A stretch of DNA of 32,405 bases from a candidate division WWE3 bacterium. GTDB taxonomy: Bacteria; Patescibacteriota; WWE3; UBA101185; UBA10185. The notes below the pieces were generated by a model that saw only the letters and a list, made by a program, of their open reading frames with translations, was not told the origin of the DNA and searched no databases. Within the stretch, counting starts at the first letter, position 1, and every line of letters starts with the position of its first letter. Shown here in pieces: positions 22,666-30,924 of the stretch. The position numbers and the translations under genes are program-made. The stretch spans positions 219,971 to 252,375 of the forward strand of contig JAAZNV010000006.1 in assembly GCA_012798115.1 (NCBI GenBank), written 5' to 3'.

Positions 22666-23946
22666 ATGTTTAAATCGGAAACAGCAACAAAAATAGCTAG
22701 CAACACAATTTATCAAATAATCGGAAAGGTTGTTAGTATGTCCATAACCATGTTGGCCGTGATGATAATTACACGAACCTACGGTAAAGAAGGCTATGGG
22801 GCTTTTTCTTTAATGCAAACGTTTCCTGCGTTATTTTTTGTGATTGTTGATTTTGGAATAAATGCTATTGCAGCTAGAGAATTATCTAAGGATTGGTCAA
22901 AGGCTAACAAATACTTAGGTAATATTGTTCTCATAAGATTACTATTCTCTTTTCTTTTGGTTTTACTAATTAGTATTTCTTTATCGTTTTTTCCTTACTC
23001 TGCAGATTTAAAGCTGGGGATAAGGTTAAGCTTGCTCTTACTCTGTACCCAATCTTTATTCACAACAGCAAATATCTTCTTTCAGGTAAAATTAAAGTAT
23101 AGTTACTCAACGATCTCTTATACACTGGGCTATTTCGTAATACTTGCTTTGGTTTTAATCCTTTCCTACTTTAAGGTAGATATTAAGTGGGTTAATTTTT
23201 CATATGTTATTGGTGGTATAGTGACATTTTTAATGTGCTTGAAGTTCATTAAAAAGCTGGGATTGGAACTAAGCTTTAGTGTTGATAAGGACTTATGGAA
23301 ATACCTCATATTATCTTCGTTACCATTGGGCATAATGTTTTGTTTTAGCCAAATTAGTTTTAAACAAGACTCTTTAATGATATCTGTAATGAAACTTCCT
23401 ACATCTTATGGGCTAAACAACACAGAAAGTGTAGCTATTTATGCATTGGCATATAAAGTATTTGAAGTGCTCTTAGTTATTCCTACATTTTTTATGAATT
23501 CTGCTTACCCTGTTCTTGTTAGACATATGATGGAAGGAAAAGAAAAGCTTAAACATACATTTTCTAATGTTATTCTCTTTCTCTTTTGCTCAGGGGCTCT
23601 AATTGGTTTATTAGGAGTAGTAGCTTCCCCAATAGCTATAAGGATTATTGGAGGAGAAGGGTTTAATCAATCTGTTTTAGCATTAAGAATATTATCTTCT
23701 GGGTTGGTAGTGTTTTATCTTACTCAGCCCATATCTTGGTTGATAGTTACTCTTGGTTATCAATCAAGACTTCCTTTCATATACTTTTTGAGTGCTGTAT
23801 TTAATGTTGTTGCAAACATTTTATTTATTCCAAAATATTCATTTTATGCTTCTGCTGTTATAACAATTCTCACAGAAATAGTTATCTTGATTCTTTTAGT
23901 GTTTACTGCCAAAAAATCTTGGAAAGATAAATATGTTAAATCTTAG
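22666..23946 (+). CDS. Wzx-like polysaccharide flippase (MOP superfamily)
   Basis: A polytopic protein of 426 residues with 12 or more hydrophobic spans. The opening ATKIASNTIYQIIGKVVSMS and LGKEGYG-like TYGKEGYGAFSLMQTF are typical of O-antigen/teichoic acid exporters that flip undecaprenyl-linked oligosaccharides across the membrane. The DFGINAIAARELSKD segment is another family hallmark. It overlaps the next gene by 14 nt, implying one operon with the Wzy/WaaL-like protein. An upstream GTG at 22612 is possible but less likely. Confidence 0.88.
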   Translation: MFKSETATKIASNTIYQIIGKVVSMSITMLAVMIITRTYGKEGYGAFSLMQTFPALFFVIVDFGINAIAARELSKDWSKANKYLGNIVLIRLLFSFLLVLLISISLSFFPYSADLKLGIRLSLLLLCTQSLFTTANIFFQVKLKYSYSTISYTLGYFVILALVLILSYFKVDIKWVNFSYVIGGIVTFLMCLKFIKKLGLELSFSVDKDLWKYLILSSLPLGIMFCFSQISFKQDSLMISVMKLPTSYGLNNTESVAIYALAYKVFEVLLVIPTFFMNSAYPVLVRHMMEGKEKLKHTFSNVILFLFCSGALIGLLGVVASPIAIRIIGGEGFNQSVLALRILSSGLVVFYLTQPISWLIVTLGYQSRLPFIYFLSAVFNVVANILFIPKYSFYASAVITILTEIVILILLVFTAKKSWKDKYVKS

Positions 23947-25105
23947 TTTTTATCTTACAGTCTTTCTTTTAAGCCTTGGGCAGCTTACTTCTGTTTACAA
24001 AAGCGGAGAATCTAATGTTTATTTATTTGATGTTAGCATGTTAGTATTTTCCTTCTTTGGTTTAATTTATTTTCTTTTAGTTAAAAAGTCATTTAAACTC
24101 CCAAAATTCTCTCTTTTATTTCTACTTTTTACTCTAGTTGCTTTTTGTTCTCTTATTTTTTCATATCAAAATTTTTCTTTTGAAGAAGTAATTACTAGTT
24201 CCTCTTACTTGGTTAGATGGGCAGCATACCTCCTTGGATCAATTGTTGTGTTTAATATGATTGATAAGGGTTTAATAACAAGAGACAAAGTATTGAATAC
24301 ATTTGTTCTTTCTGGAGTACTTTTGTCGATTTTAGGACTTGTTCAGCTTCTTGTTCTTCCGGACTTTAATGTTCTGGATTTGTCTTTAGGTTGGGATCCT
24401 CATAAAAATAGACTTGCTTCAACTTTTTTTGATCCTAACTTTACTGGAGCTTACCTTGTAATTTGCTTAATCATTCTTTTTGATAAACTTTCTTTTAAGA
24501 GAAATGTAGAAAAAAGAGAATTGTTTATGCTTTTAATTATGTTAATTGCATTGTTTTTAACGTTTTCCAGGAGTGCTTGGGGGATGTCTGCAATAGCCAT
24601 ACTAATTTATGGATTTTTTAGGTCTAAAAATCTTTTGATAGTATCTCTTGTTTTGTTCTTCTTAGCTTACTTTGCAGTCCCTAGAATTCAAACTAGGCTT
24701 TCTGGTATTACTGATCCTGCAGATTCTGCAAGTTTAAGACTATTGTCTTGGAAAAACACCATTGAAATCATTAAAGATAATATATTTCTTGGAGTTGGGT
24801 TTAATACATTTAGATATGTACAAAAAGATTATGGTTTTTTAACTCCAGAAACCTTAAACATACATTCAGGATCTGGTTCTGATTCCAGCCTTCTTCTTAT
24901 TTGGGCAACAACTGGAGTTATTGGTCTTTTTGTCTTTTTAATGTCCATGATATTTCCAGCTTATGAAAGTATTGTGAAGAAAAATTCTAGTAAATTAATA
25001 ATCTTATCTGTAGTCTTTGGATTATTGCTGGAGTCCTTATTTATTAACTCTTTGTTTTATCCGCAAATTATGTTTATCTACTTAAGCCTTTTATTTATCC
25101 TTTAA
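23933..25105 (+). CDS. O-antigen ligase/polymerase-like membrane protein (Wzy_C)
   Basis: A 390-residue protein with about ten to twelve membrane spans. It contains the Wzy_C core: GRLASTFFDPN-like NRLASTFFDPNFTGAYL, LTFSRSAWGMSAIAILIYG, SLRLLSWKNTIEIIKDNIFLGVGFNTF, and a long periplasmic loop ending in HSGSGSDSSLLLIWATTG. Members either polymerise repeat units or ligate glycans to an acceptor. Here the acceptor is unknown; a CPR cell would not be expected to have lipid A, so attachment to another lipid or to an S-layer-type protein is possible. It overlaps the flippase at its start and the convergent Ig-like gene by 11 nt at its end. Confidence 0.85.
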   Translation: MLNLSFYLTVFLLSLGQLTSVYKSGESNVYLFDVSMLVFSFFGLIYFLLVKKSFKLPKFSLLFLLFTLVAFCSLIFSYQNFSFEEVITSSSYLVRWAAYLLGSIVVFNMIDKGLITRDKVLNTFVLSGVLLSILGLVQLLVLPDFNVLDLSLGWDPHKNRLASTFFDPNFTGAYLVICLIILFDKLSFKRNVEKRELFMLLIMLIALFLTFSRSAWGMSAIAILIYGFFRSKNLLIVSLVLFFLAYFAVPRIQTRLSGITDPADSASLRLLSWKNTIEIIKDNIFLGVGFNTFRYVQKDYGFLTPETLNIHSGSGSDSSLLLIWATTGVIGLFVFLMSMIFPAYESIVKKNSSKLIILSVVFGLLLESLFINSLFYPQIMFIYLSLLFIL

Positions 25106-25826
25106 CATATTTAACAGTTATTTCTTTCTCAGTTTTATTTCCTGCCGTATCAATAACAACGATCTTTATCTTAACTGTTCCTTCGTCTGTTCCAAGCCAA
25201 AAATCAAATGATAAGTCTGGTTTTTGAACTGCAGTTTTTCCATTGATAGTAATTGTTGCTTTTTCATTTACTTTTCCAGTTATTTCTATTCTTTTATTAA
25301 GGTTTTTAACAGTATCCCCATCATCAGGCGAATTAATATCTATTTTTGGTGATTCTTTATCATAATTAATTATTAAATATTCTGATGTATCACTTTCGTT
25401 TCCTTTACTGTCTATTGCTTTAGCAAAAAGCATGTTCTTTCCTGAAGTTAGTTTAATATCTACGAAGTTAAATACACCATCTGACCCTGTTACAGTTGAA
25501 CTTTTTTCAGGGCCATTCACATATATTTTGATTGTTGTTCCAGAAAGAGCTTTTCCAGATAAGCTTATTGTTTCAGTGTTTACAGCTTCTGGAGCATTAG
25601 TGAATACAGGTGCTGTTGGTTTAGCTGTTGGTTTATAAGCTTCTTCATTTCTATGTTTGGAAAAAAATCCAAAAAAAGAACCTACCTGAGGAGCAAATAC
25701 AAATATACCAAGTAAGAAGCAAACAGTAATGGCTACGATCCATGTTAATGTGGTCTTTAGTCTACGCTTGAGAGCAGCTTCAGTCATTTTTTCAGGTGGC
25801 ATTATGGTTATTTTACTTGGCTTCAC
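25095..25826 (-). CDS. Membrane-anchored protein with two Ig-like domains
   Basis: A 243-residue protein. A basic cytoplasmic stretch of about 27 residues is followed by one membrane span (about 28-50, LTWIVAITVCFLLGIFVFAP), a Thr/Pro linker (YKPTAKPTAPVF), and two bacterial Ig-like or glucodextranase-B-like beta domains (about 80-155 and 160-243). Each domain has the repeating pattern IxLxGKAxxGTTIKIYVNG ... DGxFxF ... AxDxxGNxS. Such modules stick out of the cell and bind glycans or proteins. Start: GTG, preceded 6 nt upstream by an extended -10 box. It lies downstream of galU on the same strand. Confidence 0.8.
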   Translation of the reverse strand: MKPSKITIMPPEKMTEAALKRRLKTTLTWIVAITVCFLLGIFVFAPQVGSFFGFFSKHRNEEAYKPTAKPTAPVFTNAPEAVNTETISLSGKALSGTTIKIYVNGPEKSSTVTGSDGVFNFVDIKLTSGKNMLFAKAIDSKGNESDTSEYLIINYDKESPKIDINSPDDGDTVKNLNKRIEITGKVNEKATITINGKTAVQKPDLSFDFWLGTDEGTVKIKIVVIDTAGNKTEKEITVKYVKG

Positions 25827-25832
25827 AAGAAA

Positions 25833-25841
25833 ATAATAACA
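25833..25841 (-). promoter_or_regulatory. Extended -10 box of the Ig-like gene, leaderless-type
   Basis: On the minus strand this reads TGTTATTAT and ends 6 nt before the GTG start. Confidence 0.55.
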
Positions 25842-25876
25842 TATAAAAAGATTTGTAGAAAATTAATCTGTATAAA

Positions 25877-26761
25877 CTACTTAAATTCTTCTTTAATAAA
25901 CTCAAGTAGATCTTTCTTTATTTCTGGTCTTTTGACAGCAAATTTTAAGGTTGTTTTTATAAATCTTAATGGGTCCCCTGTTGTTAGCCATTCTCCTTTA
26001 ACTGGTTGAGCAATTACTTTTTTTCCTTCATGTGCCATTTTGTTTAGTACATCTGCTACCCAAAGTTCATTTCCTTTTCCTAAGGTAGTGTGCTTAGCCT
26101 CTTCTATAACGTCATATGAGAATACAAATCTTCCAAATTGAGCCATTTGAGAAGGAGCTTCTTCTACAGATGGTTTTTCTATTAAGTTGTCAATTTCGTA
26201 CTTGTAGCTTGCGTTCTTTTTGTATGAAACAACCCCATATAAGTTTACTTCTTCTCTTGGTACTTTTTGAACTGCTAATACTGCTTTTGCTTTTTGTTTT
26301 ATAAAAACATCTATCATTTGTTTTGTAGCCGGAACTTTACATAATGTTAAGTCATCTCCAAACATATACACAAAGCTTTCACCCTTGTTAATAAACTCTT
26401 CTGCTGCAAGCATAGGTGATGCATTTCCATAAGGAAGCTCTGCATTTTGTGTTTTAAGGGTTACCTTACACATTTTAGTTATACTCTTAAGAGTATTTGC
26501 TAATTCTTTCTTTCCTGATTTTTGAAGTTTTTTTATTAATTCCTTTTCTTCTTTAAAGTATTCATTAAAAGTGCTAAATCCAGGTCTTGTTATTATTATT
26601 ACTTCCTTTATTCCAGATAAAGCTAGCTCTTCCACAAGATAATGAATGATGGGCTTATCTATTATTGGGAGCATTTCCTTAGGAATACTTTTTGTTGCCG
26701 GCAAAAATCTTGTACCTAAGCCACCTGCTGTTATTACTGCTTTTGTTATTTTTTTGGACAT
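25877..26761 (-). CDS. galU: UTP-glucose-1-phosphate uridylyltransferase
   Basis: A 294-residue nucleotidyltransferase that makes UDP-glucose from UTP and glucose-1-phosphate. The signature VITAGGLGTRFLPATKSIPKEM (with GGLGTRF and the metal/UTP-binding residues) opens the protein. The second signature is FGDDL (the equivalent of GDD in GalU). LPYGNASPMLAAEEF and the EKPSVEEAPS stretch are also typical. UDP-glucose would feed the glycan assembly proteins encoded next door. The gene has its own extended -10 box 9 nt before the ATG. Confidence 0.95.
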   Translation of the reverse strand: MSKKITKAVITAGGLGTRFLPATKSIPKEMLPIIDKPIIHYLVEELALSGIKEVIIITRPGFSTFNEYFKEEKELIKKLQKSGKKELANTLKSITKMCKVTLKTQNAELPYGNASPMLAAEEFINKGESFVYMFGDDLTLCKVPATKQMIDVFIKQKAKAVLAVQKVPREEVNLYGVVSYKKNASYKYEIDNLIEKPSVEEAPSQMAQFGRFVFSYDVIEEAKHTTLGKGNELWVADVLNKMAHEGKKVIAQPVKGEWLTTGDPLRFIKTTLKFAVKRPEIKKDLLEFIKEEFK

Positions 26762-26770
26762 GGTATAAGC

Positions 26771-26779
26771 ATTTTACCA
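26771..26779 (-). promoter_or_regulatory. Extended -10 box of galU, leaderless-type
   Basis: On the minus strand this reads TGGTAAAAT and ends 9 nt before the ATG at 26761. No Shine-Dalgarno is present. Confidence 0.55.
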
Positions 26780-26900
26780 TTAAAAATTTCCTTTGTTTTT
26801 AAACATAAGGATTTGCTTTAACTAGTTTCAAATTTATTTTAGTTATTTAGCTTCACAATTAATTTTATGTGTGTTAAATGTGTATATGATGAAAAGCAAG

Positions 26901-26931
26901 AAACCCTCACTTTAGAAATAAGTAAGGGTTT
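26901..26931 (-). terminator. Hairpin terminator of the 26940-27410 gene
   Basis: AAACCCTCACTT (26901-26912) and AAGTAAGGGTTT (26920-26931) form a 12-bp stem with a 7-nt loop. The single mismatch on the plus strand becomes a G-U pair in minus-strand RNA, so it fits the minus-strand gene that stops 9 nt upstream. The T-run after it is interrupted. Confidence 0.6.
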
Positions 26932-26939
26932 ACATTGGG

Positions 26940-27410
26940 TTAGTTGGCATTGCTATCTGACATGAAAACAAAGCTGGTGTAGTTGTTCCAACTGTCTTCA
27001 GGTTCGCCACTGCCTGCATAGAGTCTGAGTTCCCCGTTATCGCATCTTTCAACGATGAGTAAATTTAAATCCCCATCCGAGCTTTTGTAGGGGTTAATGC
27101 CAAAAACTAAAGTTCTCCCAACTTTTAAGGCTCTTAGATTATCTCCCTGCAAATAACTTAATGCTGCGCTTACTGGGCACTCGCATAAACCTTGTTTGAA
27201 AGCAGACTCATAAATATCTCTCCGTTTGGCGCTTGATTTATACCCTAAATCCTTAACGGAGATGGTTACAAGAGTAACTTCTTGCGGAACATTAACCTTT
27301 TGTATCATGTCTTTAGCTCTAAGAGAAGCTACTATACCTGACTTTCTTAGAGAGTAAAGAAGTGAACCTGTACTACAAGCTTTTATCTTAACTCTTGTGG
27401 TCTCACTCAC
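26940..27410 (-). CDS. Soluble protein of unknown function
   Basis: A 156-residue protein without a signal peptide or membrane span. I recognise no family. The N-terminal half is basic (TTRVKIKACSTGSLLYSLRKSG). A pair of cysteines, CECP near residue 77, lies between helices. The second half is beta-like with a C-terminal acidic stretch (GSGEPEDSWNNY). Start: GTG at 27410, preceded 8 nt upstream by an AAGGTGA Shine-Dalgarno. It is divergent from the P-loop kinase gene across a 174-192-nt intergenic region and is followed by its own hairpin. The codon and leader style match the other accessory genes in this section. Confidence 0.65.
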   Translation of the reverse strand: MSETTRVKIKACSTGSLLYSLRKSGIVASLRAKDMIQKVNVPQEVTLVTISVKDLGYKSSAKRRDIYESAFKQGLCECPVSAALSYLQGDNLRALKVGRTLVFGINPYKSSDGDLNLLIVERCDNGELRLYAGSGEPEDSWNNYTSFVFMSDSNAN

Positions 27411-27544
27411 ATTATCACCTTCCCTTTCTTTTATGAACGTTTACTGGGAGTGTATATAAACTAAATGACAAAGTCAATCATCAAAGATTTACATATTATG
27501 TGATTAATTAGCTACAGTAAGTGTCTTATCCTTATCCTATAAGC

Positions 27545-27573
27545 TTGAATAATTATATTATGGTGTGTATACT
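27545..27573 (+). promoter_or_regulatory. Promoter of the P-loop kinase gene
   Basis: TTGAAT (27545-27550), a 17-nt spacer, and TATACT (27568-27573): a near-canonical vegetative promoter. It would give a leader of about 24 nt to the ATG at 27603, containing a GAGAGG ribosome binding site at 27592-27597. Confidence 0.65.
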
Positions 27574-27602
27574 ACTTCACAAGAATGGGAAGAGAGGAAA
27601 AG

Positions 27603-28259
27603 ATGCTTAGAAAGCTATTAGGTTTTCTAAAGACGTATTTGCACTTGTATACACCTGATAATACTAATCGGCTTGATAAGGTTATTAGTGATTTAGTAGG
27701 TTGTCAACCCCAGATCTATAAAAAGATATTTGTTATGACTGTAGGTTATTCAAAGTCTGGGAAAACCACGTTGATAAAGCATAATAAGACACTAAGCTCC
27801 TTATTTAGGCTGTCAACAACCGACATTCATGATCGATTAAACGCTGAGTTTTCCTTCCTAAGAGATGATAACACTGTAAATGGCAGGGCATACTGGGAAA
27901 GACAATATCTTACTAGGATAGTAAGGAAGAAGGTTCTTAGGAAAGTTTTTGCTCAAGGTATAGGAGTAATAAACGACTCGGCAAACCTTAGTAGGTATGA
28001 AAGGAAGGAACGATTAAGTATAGCTAAAAAGAATGGTTATAAAACCATAATTGTATGGGTTGTCTGCGATGAGAAGGAATTAATTAAGAAACTTGAGGAG
28101 GCCGATGATCTGCTAGCAGAAAGTGGAAAAGAAAAGACTTGGCTGAGGTTGTATCAAGAAGTTCAAAAGAAAAGGTTTAATCCACCATTATGTGTTGAAG
28201 CAGATGAGGTAGTAAAGTTTGAGTCAGCAAAAGACGATCCAGAAGCTATACTGCAGTGA
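27603..28259 (+). CDS. P-loop kinase resembling polynucleotide kinase/zeta-toxin folds
   Basis: A 218-residue ATP-binding protein. The Walker A loop is GYSKSGKT (48-55) after a hydrophobic strand. STTDIHDRLNAEF follows, where T4 PNK-like and zeta-type kinases carry the acidic catalytic residue. VINDSANLSRYERKERL (123-139) matches the D-x-(T/A)-N plus arginine lid of that group, followed by GYKTIIVWVVCDEKELIKKL. The substrate (RNA/DNA 5' end, a UDP-sugar or a small molecule) cannot be deduced. No antitoxin-like gene adjoins it; the divergent neighbour is unrelated by eye. The ATG at 27603 is preferred for its Shine-Dalgarno; an ATG at 27585 adds 6 residues. Confidence 0.75.
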   Translation: MLRKLLGFLKTYLHLYTPDNTNRLDKVISDLVGCQPQIYKKIFVMTVGYSKSGKTTLIKHNKTLSSLFRLSTTDIHDRLNAEFSFLRDDNTVNGRAYWERQYLTRIVRKKVLRKVFAQGIGVINDSANLSRYERKERLSIAKKNGYKTIIVWVVCDEKELIKKLEEADDLLAESGKEKTWLRLYQEVQKKRFNPPLCVEADEVVKFESAKDDPEAILQ

Positions 28260-28327
28260 CATGACTTGTAACAGCAGTATACTGTGAGGTAGTATTTATT
28301 AGTAGGTCAGAAGTAGAGTGAATAAAG

Positions 28328-28367
28328 AGTAGACAGGTTACACTAGAATGTACTGTCTACTTTTTTT
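28328..28367 (+). terminator. Strong rho-independent terminator
   Basis: AGTAGACAG (28328-28336) pairs with CTGTCTACT (28353-28361), with an inner TACA/TGTA extension, followed by seven T residues. It ends the P-loop kinase transcript about 70 nt after the stop. Confidence 0.85.
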
Positions 28368-28425
28368 GTTCTTGAAATAGTCTTTTGAACCTCCTCGTTG
28401 TAGAATAAACTTCAGAAGTAGGCAG

Positions 28426-28500
28426 GCCAGAGTAGCTCAATGGTAGAGCAAGTGTATCGTAAACACTAGGTTGAGGGTTCGATTCCCCCCTCTGGCTCCA
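28426..28500 (+). tRNA. tRNA-Thr (anticodon CGT)
   Basis: The acceptor GCCAGAG (28426-28432) pairs with CTCTGGC (28490-28496). The D-arm is AGCTCAATGGTAGAGC. The anticodon stem AGTGT/ACACT surrounds the loop ATCGTAA (anticodon CGT, reading ACG). The T-loop is GGTTCGATTCC. The discriminator base is T and the CCA is encoded. TTTGAA/TAAACT upstream may be a promoter. No duplicated 3' end is seen nearby, so there is no sign of an integrated element. Confidence 0.95.
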
Positions 28501-28548
28501 AGAATGACAGGAGTAGTCTAAAGTTACTAAGAAGCTACATAAATTAAT

Positions 28549-28958
28549 ATGAGTAGAATTGAAGCTTCACAGAAAATCTTTATTAGTAAATCCAAAATTA
28601 AAGGTGCTGGAAAAGGCGTATTTGCTAAAGATGAAATAATTCAAGGTGATATTATTGAAAGGTGTCCTGTAATTGAAGTTTCGTTAAAAGATCCTGCTAA
28701 TAATGATGAAGGGAAATTGGTTGACTATTTCTTTTACTTTGGAGAAGGCTTAGCTATTGCCTTAGGTTTTGGTTCTCTTTATAATCACTCATACAACCCC
28801 AATGCAACCTATAAAATAAATTTGAGTAACAAAACAATAGATTTCATTGCTATTAAAATATTAACTCAAGAGAAGAAATAACTGTTAATTATAATTATGG
28901 CAATCTAGCTGATAAATCTACGCCTACAGTTCGGGGTGTGCCAGATTTTAAAGAATAA
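28549..28958 (+). pseudogene. SET-domain protein gene with a single-base frameshift
   Basis: The first frame (28549-28881) encodes 110 residues starting MSRIEASQKIFISKSKIKGAGKGVFA, the classical N-terminal SET motif, then LYNHSYNPNATYKI (the NHS substrate motif). It then ends in a short out-of-family tail. In the -1 frame, from about 28861, the sequence continues INSREEITVNYNYGN, the expected C-terminal SET motif (GEEITxNY), up to a TAA at 28956-28958. One missing base near AAAATA (28855-28860), for example AAAGAT read as AAAAT, would restore a SET protein of about 136 residues. Intact, it would be a small lysine methyltransferase-like protein. It is either a real pseudogene or a sequencing/assembly error in an A-run. 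Confidence 0.75.
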
Positions 28959-29105
28959 TCCATATACGTTCTCAATTTAATGTTTAGGTGTACTTCGAGA
29001 GCATTGGGTCGTATTTGCTTATACATAAATAAGGTAAACACTTTAACAGTCTGTGGTAAATATTTGAAATATTTATATCCAGGGGTATTATTACAGCTAA
29101 CAAAA

Positions 29106-30893
29106 ATGACTAATACAGAGAAAGATTATTTAAATGATCTTAAAACTAGAGACTCTAAGATATTGTCTGCATTTAAGTTTGCTTTTAATAAACATAAAGG
29201 TCAGGTTAGAAAGTCTGGCGAGCCATATATTGAACATTGTATAGGAGTATATAAAATACTTGAAAGTTGGGGTGTAGAAAACCAAGAGTTGTTAATTGCA
29301 GCACTTCTACACGATGTGGTAGAGGATACTGATACAGAAACTACACAAATATCAAAAAAGTTTGGTAGAGATGTTGCTTTACTAGTTGAATCGGTTACTC
29401 AGCTTAAGATAGGTGAGGAGAAGGATAAAGATATAAATACTCTCAAGAAGATTATTAATGGGCTTTATATTGATCCACGTGTATCTTTATTAAAACTTGC
29501 AGACAGATATCACAATCTTTGTACATTACAATATATGCCAACTGAAAAGAGGGAAAGAAAGGCTAAAGAAAGCGTTGAAGTGTATGCAGAGTTGGCAGAA
29601 TCGTTAGGGTTATGGATAGTAAAAAATGAAATAGAGAACTTATCTTTTAAATATCTAAACTTTGATAAGTTTTCAAAAATTAAAACTGCTGTGGATCATG
29701 ATGCAAGGATTATGGAAGTAGAAATCTCTAAAACCATCAAGCAACTAAATAAAATATTGTCTGATTATGGGGTAAATTGTAGAATTGAAACCCGACAAAG
29801 TGGTTATTATCATGTTTATCAAAAACTTAAGTTTTATTCAATTAAAGGTGTATCTTTCAATGAAGATTATAGGAAGATAAACGATATAATAAGTTATAGG
29901 GTGATTGTTTCGTCCTTGGATGATTGCTATAAAGCTTTGTGTGCAATACATAAGTACTATGGTAACTTAGTTGATTATGATAGGTTCGATGAATTTATAG
30001 GCACAAATAAGCGAATTAATGGGTATGAGGCAATACAGACAACGATAAACACAGAGCATGGAGCCATAGAGATTGCAGTAGCCACCGAAGATATGGAGAA
30101 TTTCAACAATTGGGGTTATGTGTTCTGCCTTAAAAATGATATAAAGTCGCCTATATTTAATCTTAAATTAGTGTTTACACCTAATGGTGATCTTGTGTTT
30201 CTTCAGGAAAAGGCTAGGGCTATTGATTTTTCTTATAGTATAAATAGAAAATTAGGTGATAACGCCCTTAAGGCTTTAGTAAATAATTCCACTGTTGACC
30301 TTGACTATGTTGTACATAATACCGATACAGTGAAAATAATTACTGGAGTTAGGTCCTTAGAGGATGATAATTATCTTTTATCCGTTTGTTTACCGGGTAC
30401 TAAAAGATTAATTCAAAACAAGATAATTGAAGAAGAGAAATTAGAGTCTATAAAGCAAGGAAAAGAAATTCTTGAAGATCATTTGGCACCTAGAGGAATT
30501 ATAGATTTAACTGATATTGAAGGTAGCACTAAAGATATGGTCTTTGCACTTGGGTGTGAAAATATAGATGAGATATATTATAGAATTTCAAAGGGCTACT
30601 TAAATGTTGATAAGTTGGATAGTTTATTAAATGAATATGGCATAACTAAGAACAAACTTAACTGGTGTACGTTAAGGATTCAAGGGAATGATTCTCCTGG
30701 AATACTTAATGTTATTACAGAGTATATTTCAAGAAATAAAGGAAATATTGTTAGGATTGCGTATACAAAAGGTAATGGCGGGGAAGAAATTTATCTTAGA
30801 GTAGTTTTTGAGAATTTAGACTTAGATGGATCACTGAAATTAAAAACTATTCTTCAAAAAAAATTTAAGTTGAGAAAAGTCGAGATAGTCTGA
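29106..30893 (+). CDS. RelA/SpoT homologue, hydrolase-competent with degenerate synthetase
   Basis: A long RSH protein of 595 residues controlling (p)ppGpp. The HD hydrolase is intact: R35, H44 (PYIEH), H69-D70 (LLHDVVED), D133 (LADRYHN). The synthetase region (about 225-330) keeps D260 (NDIISYRVIV) and E322. However, the ATP-binding basic motif is replaced by GYYHVYQK, the SLHTT His is Gln311, and EIQIRT reads EIAVAT. Synthesis is therefore doubtful. A TGS domain (about 352-413, VFTPNGDLVFL, then DFSYSINRKLG) and a C-terminal ACT domain (about 525-595) follow. The ATG at 29106 starts where RSH proteins normally begin. An in-frame ATG at 28980 would add 42 Cys/Leu-rich residues that look non-homologous. 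Confidence 0.88.
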   Translation: MTNTEKDYLNDLKTRDSKILSAFKFAFNKHKGQVRKSGEPYIEHCIGVYKILESWGVENQELLIAALLHDVVEDTDTETTQISKKFGRDVALLVESVTQLKIGEEKDKDINTLKKIINGLYIDPRVSLLKLADRYHNLCTLQYMPTEKRERKAKESVEVYAELAESLGLWIVKNEIENLSFKYLNFDKFSKIKTAVDHDARIMEVEISKTIKQLNKILSDYGVNCRIETRQSGYYHVYQKLKFYSIKGVSFNEDYRKINDIISYRVIVSSLDDCYKALCAIHKYYGNLVDYDRFDEFIGTNKRINGYEAIQTTINTEHGAIEIAVATEDMENFNNWGYVFCLKNDIKSPIFNLKLVFTPNGDLVFLQEKARAIDFSYSINRKLGDNALKALVNNSTVDLDYVVHNTDTVKIITGVRSLEDDNYLLSVCLPGTKRLIQNKIIEEEKLESIKQGKEILEDHLAPRGIIDLTDIEGSTKDMVFALGCENIDEIYYRISKGYLNVDKLDSLLNEYGITKNKLNWCTLRIQGNDSPGILNVITEYISRNKGNIVRIAYTKGNGGEEIYLRVVFENLDLDGSLKLKTILQKKFKLRKVEIV

Positions 30894-30924
30894 TACATCT
30901 TAGGGGACGTTTGTTCAGAAACCA

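Noticed and set aside
28426-28500. tRNA-Thr as an integration site for a mobile element
   Set aside because: No integrase gene and no second copy of the tRNA 3' end were found in the following 4 kb.
28849-28865. Programmed -1 frameshift in the SET gene
   Set aside because: There is an AAAATA run but no proper X-XXY-YYZ slippery heptamer in the right frame and no clear downstream stem; a simple indel is more economical.
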